In this document: in pieces, positions 15,111 through 16,865 of the stretch | How positions within the stretch are numbered: position 1 is the stretch's first letter | Layout: each line of letters opens with the position of its first letter | Assembly: GCA_021805265.1 (NCBI GenBank) | Contig: JAJZFR010000107.1 | Coordinates: forward strand, 1-16,865 | DNA length: 16,865 bases | Direction: 5' to 3' | Source: Acidobacteriota bacterium | GTDB taxonomy: Bacteria > Acidobacteriota > Terriglobia > Terriglobales > Acidobacteriaceae | Notes under the pieces: generated by a model | What the model saw: the letters and a program-made list of their open reading frames with translations, nothing else | The model's database searches: none | Told to the model about the DNA's origin: nothing | Program-made: the position numbers and the translations under genes

Positions 15111-15197
15111 TGGTGGCTTGAGTGGGACTTGAACCCACACGGGATTGCTCCCAATGGTTTTTGAGACCACCGCGTATGCCGATTCCGCCATCAAGCC
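15111..15197 (-). tRNA. tRNA-Leu(CAA)
   Basis: The minus strand folds into a complete class II tRNA of 87 nt: acceptor GGCTTGA/TCAAGCC with encoded ACCA, D-arm GCG/CGC, anticodon arm GTGGT-CTCAAAA-ACCAT, long variable arm (GGGA-GCAA-TCCC) and T-arm GTGGG-TTCAAGT-CCCAC. The anticodon CAA is at 15161-15163 and decodes UUG. The long variable arm supports leucine identity. The IS remnant lies past its 3' end, a common integration side. Confidence 0.96.
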
Positions 15198-15626
15198 AAC
15201 ATCTTTATTAGACCATACAAACGGCTGATCCGAAGACCTGCATTTCCCTTTGAAGTTCCTGGAATCAGCTCAGCTTCAGCCAAACCGCTAGATGTGGAGG
15301 ATCAAGAGGTTGTTCCAATTCAAGCCATGCGTGACTTGTATGCTCACACATCGCGGCTCAGTTCGTATTGCAGCGCTCCGCATCCTTCGCCAGCCTCTGC
15401 AGGTGTACCCACGGAACGCTTCCAGCAACATCGCGCCGACACCATCCATACCCTCATCTTTGCCAGGGGTCTCAGGAGCATCAACGCGCTTACCTCCTTG
15501 AATCCAACAGCGCCAACCCGACAAGAGTGCCACGACGATTCAAACTCATTTCAATCCATCCGATTCGCGTACCAGACATGTAAGGATTGATCAGGCTACT
15601 TCCTTACTTCGTTGCCGTGTCATGGA
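15198..15626. other. Intergenic stretch without a recognisable gene
   Basis: I translated the open frames on both strands and found no known motif, ribosome site or repeat copy. The longest frames are 70-100 codons and mutually overlapping. It may hold the promoter of the tRNA (transcribed leftwards) and decayed sequence. Confidence 0.5.
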
Positions 15627-16583
15627 TCAAAGGGCGCACCGGAAGCCGATATTGGCGGCGGAACTGTCCGGGGTGTTGCTGGTGCGCGCAGCGACACGGT
15701 AGCGGTTACAGTAGGACCTGTGGCAAAGGAAGCTGCCGCCTTTCACCACGCGACTGTTCCCGGTTGATGGCCCGCCGCGGTCGTTGCGGCCTGCGGCGCG
15801 GCCAGGCCCCGTGGTAAACCAGTCCGCACACCACTCCCAGGTGTTGCCAGTGACGGAGTAGAGGCCGAAGGGGTTCGGAGGGAAGGCTTCGACCGGACAG
15901 GTACCGGCGTAGCCGTCGTCGGCTGTGTCATTGTGGGGAAAGTCGCCTTGCCAGATATTGCAGCGGTGTTCGCCGTTGGGGCAAAGTACATCTCCCCACG
16001 GATAAAGTTTTTGGACAAGGCCGCCGCGCGCGGCACACTCCCACTCCGCTTCTGTGGGCAGGCGCAAGCCAGCCCAGGCGGCGTAGGCTGCGGCGTCGTT
16101 CCAACTGACGTGAACAACAGGATGGTCCTGCCGGGTGAGTACACTCGAACCGGGGCCTTCTGGGAAGCTCCAGCTTGCGCCGGGAACCTTGCACCACCAT
16201 GGCGCGGCGGCCACGGTGTCTTCGACGAGTTCTCTGAAGCGCGACTGCGGGATGTGCGCCCAGAAGACAAAGGACCAGCCGAACCGTTCTGCCTCCGTGG
16301 AGTAGCCCGTTGCAGCGATGAAGGCAGCGAAGCGCGCGTTCGTAACAGGCGTGCGGTCCATCATGAACGCGTCGAGCGTGACGGCGCGGACGGGGCCTTC
16401 GCCGTCCTGCTGAAAGCCCTCGGCATAGTCGGTTCCCATCAGGAATGTGCCGCCAGGGAGAGCGATCATGTCCTCGTGCGCTGGGCTGTTTTTGGCCGCT
16501 GCCATGGGCGTTGGACTGCTGTCTGGATGCGCGCTACGTCCGCTCGATGGAGAGCAGCAGGTTTTTGGAGCGTCAGAATTCAT
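15627..16583 (-). CDS. Formylglycine-generating enzyme (SUMF1/FGE family)
   Basis: FGE oxidises a cysteine in the CxPxR motif of type I sulfatases to formylglycine. The 318-residue product has a Cys/Ser/Pro-rich N-terminal tail (TCCSPSSGR) and then the full FGE-sulfatase fold: MIALPGGTFLMGTD (39-52), EGPVRAVTLDAFMMDRTPVTN (62-82), HPVVHVSWNDAAAYAAWAG (154-172), LRLPTEAEWECAARGG (173-188), NPFGLYSVTGNTWEWCADW (237-255) and VVKGGSFLCHRSYCNRYRVA (279-298). Cys287 and Cys292 correspond to the catalytic copper-binding pair, which many paralogues lack, so it is probably a true FGE. The closing TSNTPDSSAANIGFRCA motif is also conserved. No sulfatase is in the window. GC content is much higher than in the cytochrome region. 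The start lacks a clear ribosome site, so a shorter form is possible. Confidence 0.94.
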   Translation of the reverse strand: MNSDAPKTCCSPSSGRSAHPDSSPTPMAAAKNSPAHEDMIALPGGTFLMGTDYAEGFQQDGEGPVRAVTLDAFMMDRTPVTNARFAAFIAATGYSTEAERFGWSFVFWAHIPQSRFRELVEDTVAAAPWWCKVPGASWSFPEGPGSSVLTRQDHPVVHVSWNDAAAYAAWAGLRLPTEAEWECAARGGLVQKLYPWGDVLCPNGEHRCNIWQGDFPHNDTADDGYAGTCPVEAFPPNPFGLYSVTGNTWEWCADWFTTGPGRAAGRNDRGGPSTGNSRVVKGGSFLCHRSYCNRYRVAARTSNTPDSSAANIGFRCAL

Positions 16584-16827
16584 AGTTCAAAACGTCTATT
16601 CTTCGCGCATGCGCGCAACTGGATTTGTTAGGTGGCAATTCACTCGGAGAGTTCAGCGCAACTGCGCGCATCCGACAATCGATCATACCTTTCTGGTTTC
16701 GTCATCTACCAGCAGGCCGCCACTTTTGCGATACAGCAGAAGTGCTCCTCATTCAGGAATGGGTCACTACTTCTTTGAATGACAAAATCGACGTCACCCT
16801 TGCGATAGTCATTTCCACTTCGCACAA

Positions 16828-16865
16828 GAGCGTGTTTCATCAATAAACGAAAGCCTGAAACCACC
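16828..16865 (+). repeat. Dispersed palindromic repeat, copy D (cut by window edge)
   Basis: The 38 visible bases start with the intact terminal repeat GAGCGTGTTTCAT and match copy C (reverse strand) except at two positions. The bases just before (CACAAG) resemble those before copy A (AAACAA). The 16584-16827 stretch before it shows no gene. Confidence 0.8.

Noticed and set aside
15288..15533. 81-codon minus-strand frame between tRNA-Leu and FGE
   Set aside because: No recognisable motif, no ribosome site, and overlapping frames of similar length on the other strand.
1..16865. CRISPR array
   Set aside because: The repeats are few, far apart, with inverted ends and unequal surroundings; no regularly spaced direct repeats or cas genes.

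Overview
The window looks like chromosome of an Acidobacteriota bacterium, probably Acidobacteriaceae/Terriglobia. The reasons are a CRTAC1-type FG-GAP/UnbV protein, a propeller protein with a C-terminal CXXCH resembling 'hydrazine synthase alpha-like' proteins, small secreted acidobacterial-style proteins, abundant c-type cytochromes and a dispersed ~111-bp palindromic repeat. This is recognition from memory; no database was searched.

Layout. (1) 1-4951, minus strand: four genes, each overlapping the next by 4 bp (ATGA/GTGA). In transcription order they encode a type I-beta DAHP synthase, a secreted propeller protein with one C-terminal haem motif, a CRTAC1-like FG-GAP/UnbV protein, and a YVTN propeller protein cut by the window edge. 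(2) 4952-5422: divergent intergenic region with a perfect CRP-type palindrome and repeat copy A. (3) 5423-6424, plus strand: decahaem DmsE/MtrA-like cytochrome, with a likely terminator downstream. (4) 6602-7988, minus strand: a small secreted protein, repeat copy B with a possible gene fragment beside it, and an unknown six-helix membrane protein. (5) 8166-14295, minus strand: a redox gene set. In transcription order it encodes a porin-cytochrome fusion resembling Cyc2, a secreted cupredoxin, a hexahaem tandem-domain cytochrome, a monohaem cytochrome and an unknown secreted protein; the last three overlap by 4 bp or nearly so. A second perfect CRP-type palindrome lies 72 bp upstream of the porin-cytochrome start. 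(6) 14405-15110: repeat copy C fused to a decayed IS4/Tn5-type transposase, next to the 3' end of a tRNA-Leu(CAA) gene. (7) 15627-16583, minus strand: an orphan formylglycine-generating enzyme with both catalytic cysteines. (8) 16828 to the edge: start of repeat copy D.

How it may work together (inference). The porin-cytochrome could carry electrons across the outer membrane. The cupredoxin, monohaem, hexahaem and decahaem proteins would be periplasmic carriers linking it to the inner membrane. Direction (Fe(II) oxidation or electron export) cannot be decided from sequence. The two CRP-type sites suggest shared control of this set and of either the decahaem gene or the DAHP synthase operon. 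Sampled lines show lower GC in the redox region (43-48%) than on either side (62% and 77%); together with bracketing inverted repeats, the IS remnant and the tRNA gene this is compatible with an acquired island.
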